This document shows, in pieces, positions 8,710 to 18,242 of a DNA stretch of 64,000 nt. The DNA is from an uncultured Bacteroidales bacterium (GTDB lineage Bacteria > Bacteroidota > Bacteroidia > Bacteroidales > P3). Below the pieces are notes generated by a model, which saw only the letters and a program-made list of their open reading frames with translations, made no database searches and was not told where the DNA came from. The translations under genes and the position numbers were made by a program. The DNA lies in NCBI GenBank assembly GCA_900315335.1, contig OMYR01000022.1:1-64000 (forward strand), written 5' to 3'. Every line of letters starts with the position of its first letter. Position 1 is the first letter of the stretch.

Positions 8710-9960
8710 ATGAAGAAAATTTTTATGTATATATTATTGGGCGTGGTTTGTTATGAACTCAACGCCCAATTTGTTTATGAAAACAGAGTGTATTCGCCGT
8801 TGATAAAAACCGTTACTCTCAAAAAAGCCGACAGGCTCAATGAAGAACCGGTTATATATCTTAATAAAGGTGAGCATTTGCTTTTGGAGTTTGACGATTT
8901 GAGAGAAGAAACTTTGCGGTACGAATACACGTTGGTGCATTGTAACAGCGATTGGACGCAAAGCGGTTTGCAAAGTGATATGTATATAGAGGGATTTGAG
9001 GTGCAGCCGATAGAACATTACGCCAATTCGTTTAATACCTTGCAACGCTATGTTCATTATTCGCAAAGCATTCCTTCAAGTGATATGCACATAATAAAGA
9101 GCGGTAACTATATCATTAAAGTCTTTGTTGAGGGAAAGCCCGACGATGTTATCTTCACTCGAAGAATGTATGTGGTGGAAGACAAAACCAATATAGAATT
9201 GGAGGTAAAGCCGTCGAGTGTTGCTTCTCTTTTGAAAACACATCAAGAAGTCAATGTAAGAGTAAGCGGAAAGAATGGCGAGTTTTTCTCTTCTCCCGAC
9301 ACGTATATGAAAGTCAAAGTCCTGCAAAATGGTAACGACAACACTGCTCACACATTAAAGTTGCGAGGAATGTCAGGCGAGAAGATTGATTATTCTTTTG
9401 ATGAGACAAATCAGTTTTGTGCGGGCAATGAATTTCGTTTCTTTGACATAACTTCTTTGCGTAGAAGGTCGCAAAATGTCGAACGCTTCGATTTTATAAA
9501 CAATGAAAACCAAGTATATTTAAGGGAAGAGCGTTTGAAAAATCGTTTGCCGTATTCGTACGATAAGGATTTGAATGGAGCGTTTTTTATTCGCAATGAA
9601 TACGACGACAATGCCGCCACAACGAGCGATTATGCGTGGGTTCATTTCACATATCCCGCTGCTCAGACTTTGGAGGGTGCGTATTATGTTGTCGGTCAGA
9701 TGAACGATTGGCGATGCAACGTACAATCGCAGATGTGGTACAATAGTGGCAAATATCGGTTGGCGTTGTATTTGAAACAAGGCTATTATAATTATCAGAT
9801 AGTGTTAAAACGCGGTAATGACACCACTGTTCTGACCAATACCACCGAAGGAGATTTTTCCGAAACCAATAACAGATATTCCGTTATGGTTTATTACCAT
9901 AATTTTGCCGACGATTACGATGAAATCATAGGTTATTATTCTTTGGAATATAATCGTTAA
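8710..9960 (+). CDS. Type IX secretion system plug-domain protein (DUF5103)
   Basis: A 416-residue exported protein whose signal peptide ends near AQFVYENRVY. The body carries hallmarks of the DUF5103 family: the early YSPLIKTVTL, YTLVHCNSDW near residue 75, and an all-beta C-terminal part with YYVVGQMNDW, similar to a carbohydrate-binding or E-set fold. Known: members of this family plug the large SprA translocon of the type IX secretion system in its closed state. The T9SS-sorted protease and the PorE-like protein elsewhere in the window support a working T9SS. Likely co-transcribed with pepP. Confidence 0.85.
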   Translation: MKKIFMYILLGVVCYELNAQFVYENRVYSPLIKTVTLKKADRLNEEPVIYLNKGEHLLLEFDDLREETLRYEYTLVHCNSDWTQSGLQSDMYIEGFEVQPIEHYANSFNTLQRYVHYSQSIPSSDMHIIKSGNYIIKVFVEGKPDDVIFTRRMYVVEDKTNIELEVKPSSVASLLKTHQEVNVRVSGKNGEFFSSPDTYMKVKVLQNGNDNTAHTLKLRGMSGEKIDYSFDETNQFCAGNEFRFFDITSLRRRSQNVERFDFINNENQVYLREERLKNRLPYSYDKDLNGAFFIRNEYDDNAATTSDYAWVHFTYPAAQTLEGAYYVVGQMNDWRCNVQSQMWYNSGKYRLALYLKQGYYNYQIVLKRGNDTTVLTNTTEGDFSETNNRYSVMVYYHNFADDYDEIIGYYSLEYNR

Positions 9961-10003
9961 ACAACCACTTATACACAATATTACGATTTAACTAAACAAC
10001 CTC

Positions 10004-10066
10004 AAATCAGTATTAAACATCAGTGAAATAATGTCTCACACTATTTCGCTGATGTTTAACACTGAT
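10004..10066. repeat. 21-bp periodic dyad array, copy 3
   Basis: Three units (10004-10024, 10025-10045, 10046-10066) lie in the gap between two convergent genes. The middle unit has the variant centre GTCTCAC; the last is TCGCTGATGTTTAACACTGA. Confidence 0.82.
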
Positions 10067-10096
10067 TTTGTGAAAATACATACGGGTGAATTTATA

Positions 10097-11596
10097 TTAT
10101 TTACCGACATTGTTTTTGTTCTCAATAGCACCTATACACGGTGGATCCAAACGATAAGTTCCGAAAATATCATACGGAACGGTGCTGTTGTAAATGCCGT
10201 TGCCCTTGCCGATAGCAGGGGAGGAGTCCTGCAAATGCAAATCATTCTCGCTGACGTTTTCAAACAAAGGGTCTTGGTTGAAGATACAATCCCTAATGTT
10301 TTGGTTGTTGTTTTTCAAAACGGCGGATTTGATTAAACAATGGTCGAAAGAGTAATTGCTGCCAAGGTTTTTCAATAAATCAAATTCCACTTCGTCTTCG
10401 TACATCGAACCATATATTATTGTGTTGTGGAAGTCGCATTTCTCGATTTTTCTTGACTGAATACTTCCGTCAGCCGCCTCATACCAATCGTTTAGAATCA
10501 AAGTGGCGTCCGTTCTTGTCTGGCCGAAAGACCAATAATTGGCAAAAGTGCAACCGATAAACTCATAGCGTCCGCCCATAGAGGCTGCAACACAATATGA
10601 ACCGCAATTCTGAACCAATAAATTCTCGGCGTAAATATCTGCTCCCCTTGCGTACAAACCGATAGAGGAACAGTTTTCTATTCTTGTGTTTTTCAGTTCC
10701 ACAGTGTGATTGTTATTAACGCAGGTATCAGCCAATAAACCGATGGTTGCATTCTTTATAACAACGTTCTCTAACACATTGTCCTTACTTCCCGACCACA
10801 GCCAAATCTTACCCCACTGACCGGGAATATCTGCATATCTGTCTTGGGTACGCAGTGATTGGAAAACAACGGGATTTGTTGTCGTGCCGTTGGCTTTTAA
10901 CGTTCCGCCGTCATAAACCCAAAAATCGGCATTGTTGCCTAAATGTATCAATGTGTTTTCTTCCAAATTCAATGTGTAAGCACTATCCACAACGCAAGTA
11001 CCGATGATTACGTGCGGTTTGTCTTTCTTCCATGTTATGTAGTTACCACTTATGCTTACGCCTTGCTCTTCTCCTCCTTCGTTTGCAAGACAATAAGGTA
11101 TTTTTGTCTCACCAACGTTGAGTGTATGCGTAGGTCGGTGGTAGTAGGCGTCCTGTCCGTAAGCCGTTAATAGTACCGACTGCATTTTTCCGTTGAAAGC
11201 AAAAAGCACTGAGTCCTCAATCAAAAGAGGATTGCTCGTGTTATTAGCGTCAAGTTCGATACGGACAAAGATAAATATGGAGTCCTTTGCACCGATTACC
11301 ACATCTTTTGCAACCAATGACGTATCGCCATCGACATTAAGACGAAAGAAAGAATTTGCACCGCTTCCCAAGGTTATATAATCAAGTTTTATGGGTTCGT
11401 TTTCGGGATTGAAAACATGGATTTGTTTGGTTACGCTTCCGATAGTTGTGAATATTGTATCGAAAGCAAGTGTGTCTGTTGAGAATTGTAGATTGATTTT
11501 GTCGGAAGAAGAATATTTTTCCTCGTTAGTGCAACAAATGAAATTCATAGCACAAATCAATGCGGCGAATATTATTGTTAACCCCCTTTTTTTCAT
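10097..11596 (-). CDS. Right-handed beta-helix lipoprotein
   Basis: A 499-residue predicted lipoprotein from the ATG at 11594-11596. The signal sequence MKKRGLTIIFAALICAMNF ends at the lipobox Cys-Cys. An N-terminal beta domain (FSTDTLAFDTIFTTIGSVT) resembles the part many Bacteroidetes surface lipoproteins carry before a helix domain. From about 190 on there are repeated short beta turns (ALKANGTTTNP-like, KNTRIENCSSIGLYARG, ENLLVQNCGSYCV), as in parallel beta-helix and choice-of-anchor Q proteins. The longer frame beginning 17 codons upstream overlaps the promoter and is rejected. Function unknown: probably outer-membrane or surface attached, possibly polysaccharide binding. Confidence 0.75.
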   Translation of the reverse strand: MKKRGLTIIFAALICAMNFICCTNEEKYSSSDKINLQFSTDTLAFDTIFTTIGSVTKQIHVFNPENEPIKLDYITLGSGANSFFRLNVDGDTSLVAKDVVIGAKDSIFIFVRIELDANNTSNPLLIEDSVLFAFNGKMQSVLLTAYGQDAYYHRPTHTLNVGETKIPYCLANEGGEEQGVSISGNYITWKKDKPHVIIGTCVVDSAYTLNLEENTLIHLGNNADFWVYDGGTLKANGTTTNPVVFQSLRTQDRYADIPGQWGKIWLWSGSKDNVLENVVIKNATIGLLADTCVNNNHTVELKNTRIENCSSIGLYARGADIYAENLLVQNCGSYCVAASMGGRYEFIGCTFANYWSFGQTRTDATLILNDWYEAADGSIQSRKIEKCDFHNTIIYGSMYEDEVEFDLLKNLGSNYSFDHCLIKSAVLKNNNQNIRDCIFNQDPLFENVSENDLHLQDSSPAIGKGNGIYNSTVPYDIFGTYRLDPPCIGAIENKNNVGK

Positions 11597-11609
11597 AAAA
11601 TAATTATTA

Positions 11610-11625
11610 TATCTTTGCAAAATTA
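11610..11625. promoter_or_regulatory. Overlapping divergent -7 boxes
   Basis: Plus strand TATCTTTGC at 11610-11618 faces the gene at 11660. Minus strand TAATTTTGC at 11617-11625 faces the beta-helix lipoprotein. The two boxes share bases, so RNA polymerase can probably use only one at a time. Confidence 0.65.
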
Positions 11626-11659
11626 AATTAAAAAAACGATATATCATTTAATCATCACT

Positions 11660-12779
11660 ATGAAAAAGCAAATCATCTCTATTATTTTTATTTTCTTTTG
11701 CATCGGAAATCTTCTTGCTCAAAACAAAATTACCGCAACTTTAATTGACAAAGATTCTAAGCAACCGGTTGAATTTGCATTCATTGCTCTAAAAGCCAAC
11801 TCCTCAAAAGGAGTTATGTCTGACGACAACGGCCGTTTTACCATAAAGACAAAAAGCAATAAAGATTCGTTGTACATTATGCACATGGCATATCTTTATA
11901 AGGTCGTAGCCGTTAAAGACATCAAAGAAGAAATAAAACTTACTCCTATCAAAACTACGCTCGATACTGTCAATGTTAGCGGTCTTGGACCTAAGGGAAT
12001 ATTAAATCTTGCGTTGAAAAAAGTAAAGAAAAACTTTTATCGCTCGGATTTTGCCATTCAAGCGGATTCGTATATGTATAAAAAAGAAAACAAACAATTT
12101 GTAAATTTATCTTACGAGCGTTCTATGTGGCGTATTGTTCCAACTATTTTTACTACACTCTTAGTTCCTCACGAACGTATAATTGTTCTATCCAATAATG
12201 ATTCGCTTCGGAATCCTTTTGAATTTGATAATGACGATATGGTTCATTATTATGATATTGCCGTGTTGAATAACAAATGGTATAGGAAGTCTATAAAACA
12301 GCGAAACGATGATTATACAATGAAAATCATTATGCAGGATTCTATTGAGACAGGTTACATTATTACGCAGACTGAAAAAAATGATACCCTTTATGCACAG
12401 AGCAATAGCAACCCTCTAAAAGAAATCAAATATTATATTCAAGCCGATGATTTCTCAATCCAAAAGATTGAAGCGAGATTAATAAATACCAAAACGGCAA
12501 AAAAACGGCGAAAAAGACAAGAAAAAACGTATCACTTCGTGGATTACTACCGTTCAATTCTCGAAATATAATAACAAATACTATCTTTCAAATTGTTTTT
12601 CAAAAGTAAATTATTTTTTTACTAAAAATCCTATGGATAAATACGAAGAAAAAATTATATTTGAAGCAATAGAATTTTATGAAAATGCACCGGGCTTTTA
12701 TGATGGCAAGACTACAAAAACTATTAAGCCTATAAAGGATTTGGTACGTTCCGATGTTTTTAGGAGTTTTATTAGATAG
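11660..12779 (+). pseudogene. Exported protein with carboxypeptidase-regulatory-like domain, C-terminus frameshifted
   Basis: The first frame (11660-12571, 303 residues) has a signal peptide ending in LLAQNK, a carboxypeptidase-D regulatory-like domain (about 24-105) and the start of a conserved C-terminal region, then stops at FVDYYRSILEI. The +1 frame continues without interruption as SKYNNKYYLSNCFSK.. to TAG 12777-12779, and KYNNKYYLS is the kind of sequence expected right there in this family. Removing one C near 12559-12562 restores a single protein of about 373 residues. Either a recent mutation or a sequencing error. Such proteins are periplasmic or outer-membrane associated in Bacteroidetes; the exact role is unknown. 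Confidence 0.72.
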
Positions 12780-12830
12780 TTTCTGCTTTTTAGGTATTCA
12801 TGAAAACTAAATCATAAGAGAATTAAAAGA

Positions 12831-12864
12831 CAACAGTCCGACAAAATTTTTTGTCGGACTGTTG
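12831..12864. terminator. Bidirectional terminator
   Basis: A perfect 16-bp stem (CAACAGTCCGACAAAA / TTTTGTCGGACTGTTG) with a 2-base loop between two convergent genes. Confidence 0.88.
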
Positions 12865-12865
12865 T

Positions 12866-12949
12866 TTATTGGTTATAATGATTAATAAAATAATTACTGA
12901 AACTAATTTGCTAATCATTATAACTAATTTATTAATCATTAACACTGAT
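12866..12949. repeat. 21-bp periodic dyad array, copy 4
   Basis: Four units follow the terminator directly. Units 12887-12907, 12908-12928 and 12929-12949 end in ACTAAT, ACTAAT and ACTGAT, with the centre variant ATCATTA shared with arrays 6 and 13. Confidence 0.82.
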
Positions 12950-12968
12950 TTCTTGGTATGAGTTATTA

Positions 12969-14393
12969 TTAAAAATATACGTCTCTTCCGCCTTTTTCTA
13001 TGTTGTCAAGGTTTTCTTTTATCTTAGGAACTAATTGTTTTTGGTCGTATTGTTCTATCATCTGCTTAATCATAGCCATTCCCTTGGCTTTGGTGTCTTC
13101 GTGTGCGAAGTCTTCCAAATATTCCTTGAAAGTAAATAAAGCATTCGGCAGACAATACTGTTTGATAAGACCCGGTTTAGCCAAATCCATGAAGTCTTCG
13201 CCAACACGGCCTTTGCGATAACAACCTGTGCAGAACGAAGGAACATAACCTTCATCGATAAAAGAATTTATAACTTCCTCCATTTCTCGGTGGTCTCCCA
13301 ATTCAAATTGCGAACCGGTACTTTCCTCTTCCGAATATGCACCGGGATTGGTTTTTGAGCCGGCAGAAATTTGAGAGATGCCGTAATTGATAAGCGTGTT
13401 TCTCATATCAGAGTTTTCTCTTGTGGAAAGAATCATTCCGGTATAAGGTAGAGCGATACGGATAATTGCAACAAGTTTTTTGAAATCCTCATCGCTTACA
13501 GGGTGTGGCACATTCTGAGCATCGGGAGCACCGACAGCAGGCTCCAATCTCGGAACACTTACCGTATGTGGCCCGCAGCCGTAACAATCTTCCAAATGTT
13601 TGGCGTGTTCCATAATACCCAAAACCTCAAACCTGTAATCCGTTAATCCGAACAATGCACCAATACCGACATCATTGATACCACCTTCCTGAGCTCTATC
13701 CATAACTGTCAGACGATACTCGTAATCGGCTTTTGGTGTGCCGGCAGGGTGAAAACGTTTGTATTCGATAGGGTCGTAAGTCTCTTGAAAACATACATAC
13801 GTGCCAATCTTTTCTTCGTGTAAGCGGGCAAAATCATGGGCTTCCATAGGAGCCAACTCAACATTGATTCTACGAATATAGTTTTCGATAACGCTGCCGT
13901 TGGGTTTGATGAGATTTTCTCTGACAGCGTAAGTAGTACGTATTGCTTGGCACATATAATCCGTACCGTTCTTATTGTTTTCTCCACAAATCAAAAGAAC
14001 ACGTTTATGTCCCTGACGCAACAATGCACGTGTCTCCTGTTCGATTTCGTCCATAGTAAGGATTTTTCGTTTTATCAAATGATTGTCCTTACGAAACGAA
14101 CAATAAGTGCAGTTGTTCATACAAACATTGCCGGTATAGATAGGAGCAAAAAGAACCAAGCGTTTGCCGTAAATTTCTTCCTTTACAAGATGTGCAGTGT
14201 GCATTATCTTTTCTATTTGACAAGAATCATTAACGCAAAGCAATGTTGCAACATCTTCAATGTTCAAGCCATGTAATTTTAAGGCTTTGTTCAAAATTTC
14301 GTTTAACTCGTTATCACTCGGGGCTTGCCTGTCAAGCAAACCATATAACTTATCCCTATCGATAAAAACCTTGTTTCTGTCTTGTAAATTCAT
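12969..14393 (-). CDS. hydG: [FeFe]-hydrogenase maturase HydG (tyrosine lyase)
   Basis: Radical SAM enzyme that cleaves tyrosine to make the CO and cyanide ligands of the hydrogenase H-cluster. 474 residues, full length. The radical SAM cluster is Cys91, Cys95 and Cys98 in CMNNCTYCSF. The C-terminal second cluster site has CTGC followed about 22 residues later by QYC, the HydG-type arrangement that separates it from ThiH. Downstream of the TM1266-type regulator on the same strand, which supports HydG rather than a thiamine enzyme. HydE, HydF and the hydrogenase itself are not in this window. Shows anaerobic H2 metabolism. Confidence 0.95.
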   Translation of the reverse strand: MNLQDRNKVFIDRDKLYGLLDRQAPSDNELNEILNKALKLHGLNIEDVATLLCVNDSCQIEKIMHTAHLVKEEIYGKRLVLFAPIYTGNVCMNNCTYCSFRKDNHLIKRKILTMDEIEQETRALLRQGHKRVLLICGENNKNGTDYMCQAIRTTYAVRENLIKPNGSVIENYIRRINVELAPMEAHDFARLHEEKIGTYVCFQETYDPIEYKRFHPAGTPKADYEYRLTVMDRAQEGGINDVGIGALFGLTDYRFEVLGIMEHAKHLEDCYGCGPHTVSVPRLEPAVGAPDAQNVPHPVSDEDFKKLVAIIRIALPYTGMILSTRENSDMRNTLINYGISQISAGSKTNPGAYSEEESTGSQFELGDHREMEEVINSFIDEGYVPSFCTGCYRKGRVGEDFMDLAKPGLIKQYCLPNALFTFKEYLEDFAHEDTKAKGMAMIKQMIEQYDQKQLVPKIKENLDNIEKGGRDVYF

Positions 14394-14425
14394 ATCGTTT
14401 TGTTTTTATATATTTATCCTAAAAT

Positions 14426-14680
14426 TTAATTACATTCCACTTTTGTCAAAAGGCATTTGACTTCAACGCCCTCCAATCTTCCCAATTTGCCTGTAAGAGA
14501 ATTGATATTGTTTGTTGAGGTTTCTATTATGATGTTAATAATATGTACGCCCTTATCTCTTAAAGGCAAGCCGTTTCGTGAAAGTATGTATTCGCCGTAA
14601 GCAGAAAGCAGGTTATTTACTTGCTTTGCAAAGGTAATATCGTAGATAACGATATTGATTATACCGATTCTCTTTTCCAT
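14426..14680 (-). CDS. TM1266-family iron-only hydrogenase system putative regulator
   Basis: An 84-residue ferredoxin-like, ACT-type small protein opening MEKRIGIINIVIYD, with the later conserved stretch DKGVHIINIIIETSTNNINS and the ending GRLEGVEVKCLL. It matches the small NikR-C/ACT-like proteins regularly found with [FeFe]-hydrogenase maturation genes (the TM1266 family). It is followed by hydG 32 bases downstream on the same strand, so co-transcription is likely. The family has no DNA-binding domain; its regulatory role is proposed from gene association only. Confidence 0.85.
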   Translation of the reverse strand: MEKRIGIINIVIYDITFAKQVNNLLSAYGEYILSRNGLPLRDKGVHIINIIIETSTNNINSLTGKLGRLEGVEVKCLLTKVECN

Positions 14681-14780
14681 TAGTATTGCTTTTGAATTAG
14701 AATTACAAATAATTTTTCATTGCAAACGAGTTGTGGTAGTTTTGTATCTTTCCCAAGTCCTTTGCTATGAATTAACGGTT

Positions 14781-14809
14781 GCAAAATTAGTGATAAATTT
14801 TCAAAGCAA
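14781..14809 (-). promoter_or_regulatory. Promoter of the TM1266-hydG pair
   Basis: Minus-strand TAATTTTGC at 14781-14789 with a TTTG-like element about 17 bases further up. The leader to the start codon is about 95 bases. Confidence 0.55.
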
Positions 14810-14881
14810 AGAAATAAATCTCGTTAAAGTTGAAATAAAATAATAGGATAGGGTATCGGAAAAAACTATTTTACAAAAGAA

Positions 14882-14965
14882 AAAAATAATTAGTGATATT
14901 AGAAAATTAATGTTTAACATTAGAAAATTAGTGTTAAACATTAATCAAATAGTGTTAAACACTAA
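14882..14965. repeat. 21-bp periodic dyad array, copy 5
   Basis: Four units between the hydrogenase genes and leuS. Clean units are 14903-14923, 14924-14944 and 14945-14965; the last contains AATAGTGTTAAACACTAA. Confidence 0.85.
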
Positions 14966-15060
14966 TTTTGCGATATGAGATAGGAATTTTTGTTCAAGTA
15001 ATAGCGATGTTTTTATATATGATAACGATGCTTTTTCAAGAGACAAGAATAAAAAATAAA

Positions 15061-15087
15061 AAGGCGACAAATAAATTATGTCGCCTT
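15061..15087 (-). terminator. leuS terminator
   Basis: AAGGCGACA pairs with TGTCGCCTT; on the minus strand a T-rich run follows (TTTTTATTTTTT). Confidence 0.88.
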
Positions 15088-15113
15088 AAAAATTTCATTA
15101 AAATCTTGAAAAA

Positions 15114-17903
15114 TTATTTTGCAACAATATTGATGATTTTACCTTTGACAAAAATTATTTTCATAATCTGTTTGCCTTCCAAATGAGCCGCCAACTCAGG
15201 CAGAAGAACCACTTCGCTTTCTATTTCTTTAACGTCCTTGTCCAAAGAATAGGAAACGAAAGCACGAGTCTTGCCGTTGATAGAAACAGGATACTTGTAA
15301 TCGGTGTCAATCAACATCTTTTCATCGAAAACAGGGAACTGTGCATAAGTGATAGTGTCTTCGTGTCCCAAAAGTTGCCAAAGTTCTTCCGCAATATGGG
15401 GTGCAAAAGGAGCGATAAGCACACAAAGAGGCTCAACAATGTCTCTCTTATGGCACTTTCTCTCGGTAAGGAAATTTGTGATAATCATAAATTCCGAAAC
15501 GCAGGTATTAAGAGAAAATCTTTCGATGTCGTCTTCGATTTTCTTGATAGTGCGGTGAAGAATCTTCAACTCCTCGTGGTCGGGAGCATCATTGGTAACG
15601 CATAAGCCGTCTTCGTTGCAGTAAAGTCTCCAAAACTTTTTCATAAAACGCGAAACACCTTCTATTCCTTGTACGTCCCAAGGTTTGGACTGCTCAATAG
15701 GACCAAGAAACATCTCATACAAACGAAGAGTGTCCGCACCGTATTTTTCAATCAAGGCATCAGGGTTGATAACATTGTAAAGACTTTTGCTCATCTTCTC
15801 AACCTCAAAACCACAAATGTATTTGCCCTCTTCCAATATAAATTCAGCGTCCTTAAACTCCTCACGCCACTGTCTAAGTCCTTCGATATTGACTTCGTTG
15901 CCGTTTTCAATCAAAGAAATATCGATATGAATAGCGTCTGTTTCGTATTTGTCTTTCAGATTAAAGGAAACATATTTGTTTTCTCCCTTGATACGATACA
16001 CAAAAGAACTTTTGCCTTGAATCATTCCCTGATTAACCAAACGTTGATAAGGTTCGTCTTTGCATATAGCACCTATATCAAACAGGAATTTGGTAATAAA
16101 TCTCGAATAAAGCAAATGACCTGTTGCGTGTTCGGCTCCACCAACGTAAAGATCAACATTCTGCCAATAATCATTAGCTTCCTTATCCACAAGAGCCGTA
16201 TCGCAATTCGGACTCATATATCGAAGTGAGTAAGCATTTGAGCCTGCAAATCCCGGCATGGTATTGGTTTCGTAAGGATAACCTTCGGCGGTATGCCAAT
16301 TGTTGGCACGCGCTAATGGTGGCTCACCCGTTTCGGTTGGTAGGAACTTATCGACTTCGGGTAACATAAGCGGCAAATCTTCTTCGCTTAAAGTGTATGG
16401 AATACCGTCTTTGTAATACACAGGGAACGGTTCGCCCCAATATCTTTGCCTTGAAAAAATGGCATCACGCAAACGGTAATTGGTTGTGCCGTATCCCAGG
16501 TGGTGGTCTTCTATATATTTTATTGCGGAAGCGATAGCGTCTTTTACATCTAAGCCGTTAAGAAAACCGCTATTGATTATCTTACCGTTTTTAGCGTCTT
16601 TGCTTTCTTTCCAAGTGTAAGTATTGGATTCTTCCTCGCCTTGCGGTAAAACAACTTGTACAATCGGTAACATAAATCGTTTTGCAAAAGCAAAATCTCG
16701 TGAATCGTGAGCAGGAACAGCCATAATAGCTCCCGTACCATAGCCCATAAGAACGTAGTCGCTTACATATACCGGAATTTGTTTCTTAGTCAAAGGATTG
16801 ATTGCATATCCTCCGGTAAAGATACCTGACACCGTTTTGGTCTCGGCAGTTCTCTCTAATTCGGATTTATGTTTTGCGGCTTCAACATATCGTTTTACTT
16901 CGTTTTCGTAGTTTTTCGTTACAATCTTATTAACTAACGGATGCTCGGGAGATAATACCATAAAAGTAACACCAAAAATCGTATCGGCACGAGTGGTAAA
17001 TACTTCCAAAAGGTCATTATCCTTGTTTGCCAATGTAAAATTGACAACGCAGCCCTTTGATTTTCCTATCCAATATCGTTGAATTTCTTTTATGCTGTCG
17101 CTCCATTGAACATTGTCTAATCCGTCCAATAATCTTTCTGCATAGGCTGTTATTCTTAAAGACCATTGTTGCATTGGTTTTCTCTCAACAGGATAACCGC
17201 CTCTTACACTGACGCCATTTACCACCTCATCATTGGCAAGCACCGTGCCTAATTTCGGACACCAATTCACCATTGAATTTGATAAATACGCCAATCGGTA
17301 ATTCATTAACACATCCGATTTTTCTTTTTCGTCGAAAGAAGCCCATTGCTCAGCCGTAAAATCAAGTTTTTTGGTGCAGGCAACATTCAAATCTTTCGCC
17401 TTGCCTTGCTCAAAAGCCTCTACAAGTTCTTCGATAGGGCGTGCAGAATTGCAGTCATAACAATAATAAGAGTTAAACAACTTGATAAAAGTCCATTGTG
17501 TCCATTTGTAATACTGAGCATCGCAAGTGCGGACTTCTCTATCCCAATCGTAGGACAGACCTATCAAATCCAATTGTTTTTTATAGCGTTCGATATTTGT
17601 TTGAGTGGTTATGGCAGGGTGTTGCCCCGTTTGGATAGCGTATTGTTCGGCAGGAAGACCGTAAGCATCGAAACCCATAGGGTGCAATACGTTAAAACCT
17701 TTCAATCTCTTGTATCTCGAAAAAATATCTGAGGCAATATATCCCAAAGGATGCCCGACATGCAAACCGGCTCCCGAAGGATAAGGAAACATATCCAAGA
17801 CATAATATTTAGGCTTACTTTCGTTAATCTCTACCTTGAAAGTGCGGTTTGTTTTCCAGTATTGCTGCCACTTTCTTTCAATATCATTAAAATTATATTC
17901 CAC
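15114..17903 (-). CDS. leuS: Leucyl-tRNA synthetase
   Basis: Class I aminoacyl-tRNA synthetase charging tRNA-Leu, 929 residues. The nucleotide-binding HIGH-type motif is [16 protein letters not shown] (about 40-55) and the KMSKS loop is [10 protein letters not shown] (about 700). Between them lies a CP1 editing domain with [20 protein letters not shown] and [18 protein letters not shown], which hydrolyses mischarged tRNA. The start codon appears to be GTG at 17901-17903, since the protein then begins [12 protein letters not shown] as expected for the family. Single-gene unit with its own promoter and terminator. Confidence 0.97.
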   Translation of the reverse strand: MEYNFNDIERKWQQYWKTNRTFKVEINESKPKYYVLDMFPYPSGAGLHVGHPLGYIASDIFSRYKRLKGFNVLHPMGFDAYGLPAEQYAIQTGQHPAITTQTNIERYKKQLDLIGLSYDWDREVRTCDAQYYKWTQWTFIKLFNSYYCYDCNSARPIEELVEAFEQGKAKDLNVACTKKLDFTAEQWASFDEKEKSDVLMNYRLAYLSNSMVNWCPKLGTVLANDEVVNGVSVRGGYPVERKPMQQWSLRITAYAERLLDGLDNVQWSDSIKEIQRYWIGKSKGCVVNFTLANKDNDLLEVFTTRADTIFGVTFMVLSPEHPLVNKIVTKNYENEVKRYVEAAKHKSELERTAETKTVSGIFTGGYAINPLTKKQIPVYVSDYVLMGYGTGAIMAVPAHDSRDFAFAKRFMLPIVQVVLPQGEEESNTYTWKESKDAKNGKIINSGFLNGLDVKDAIASAIKYIEDHHLGYGTTNYRLRDAIFSRQRYWGEPFPVYYKDGIPYTLSEEDLPLMLPEVDKFLPTETGEPPLARANNWHTAEGYPYETNTMPGFAGSNAYSLRYMSPNCDTALVDKEANDYWQNVDLYVGGAEHATGHLLYSRFITKFLFDIGAICKDEPYQRLVNQGMIQGKSSFVYRIKGENKYVSFNLKDKYETDAIHIDISLIENGNEVNIEGLRQWREEFKDAEFILEEGKYICGFEVEKMSKSLYNVINPDALIEKYGADTLRLYEMFLGPIEQSKPWDVQGIEGVSRFMKKFWRLYCNEDGLCVTNDAPDHEELKILHRTIKKIEDDIERFSLNTCVSEFMIITNFLTERKCHKRDIVEPLCVLIAPFAPHIAEELWQLLGHEDTITYAQFPVFDEKMLIDTDYKYPVSINGKTRAFVSYSLDKDVKEIESEVVLLPELAAHLEGKQIMKIIFVKGKIINIVAK

Positions 17904-17954
17904 GTTATATATTGTTTAAGACTGTTAATTATAATACATATATAATAAGAAGTT

Positions 17955-17963
17955 GCAAAATTA
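17955..17963 (-). promoter_or_regulatory. -7 box of leuS
   Basis: Minus-strand TAATTTTGC, about 50 bases before the leuS start. No convincing -33 element at 19-20 bases. Confidence 0.55.
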
Positions 17964-18055
17964 CGAAAAAAAACTTTGTCGCCCAAAAATAAGAAAACAA
18001 ATAGTGCCAATAAGACATAAAAGCGTATAAAAATTTTGCCATCGTAAGTATTCGA

Positions 18056-18139
18056 AAAATTAGTATCACAAATTACGAAATTAGTGTTAAACATTAGCAA
18101 AATAGTGTTAAACACTATTTCACTGATGTTAAACACTAA
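18056..18139. repeat. 21-bp periodic dyad array, copy 6
   Basis: Four units in the gap between two divergent genes. Bases 18100-18118 form a perfect dyad, AATAGTGTT-A-AACACTATT; neighbours at 18077-18097 and 18119-18139 have the same arms. Confidence 0.88.
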
Positions 18140-18242
18140 TTTTGGTATATCATTGATGATGATTATCAATATTATATTTAAGTTTGTGAGTTTTTATGTA
18201 ATTTTGCATTTGTAACGATAAACGATAAGGAATTGTAGAAAA

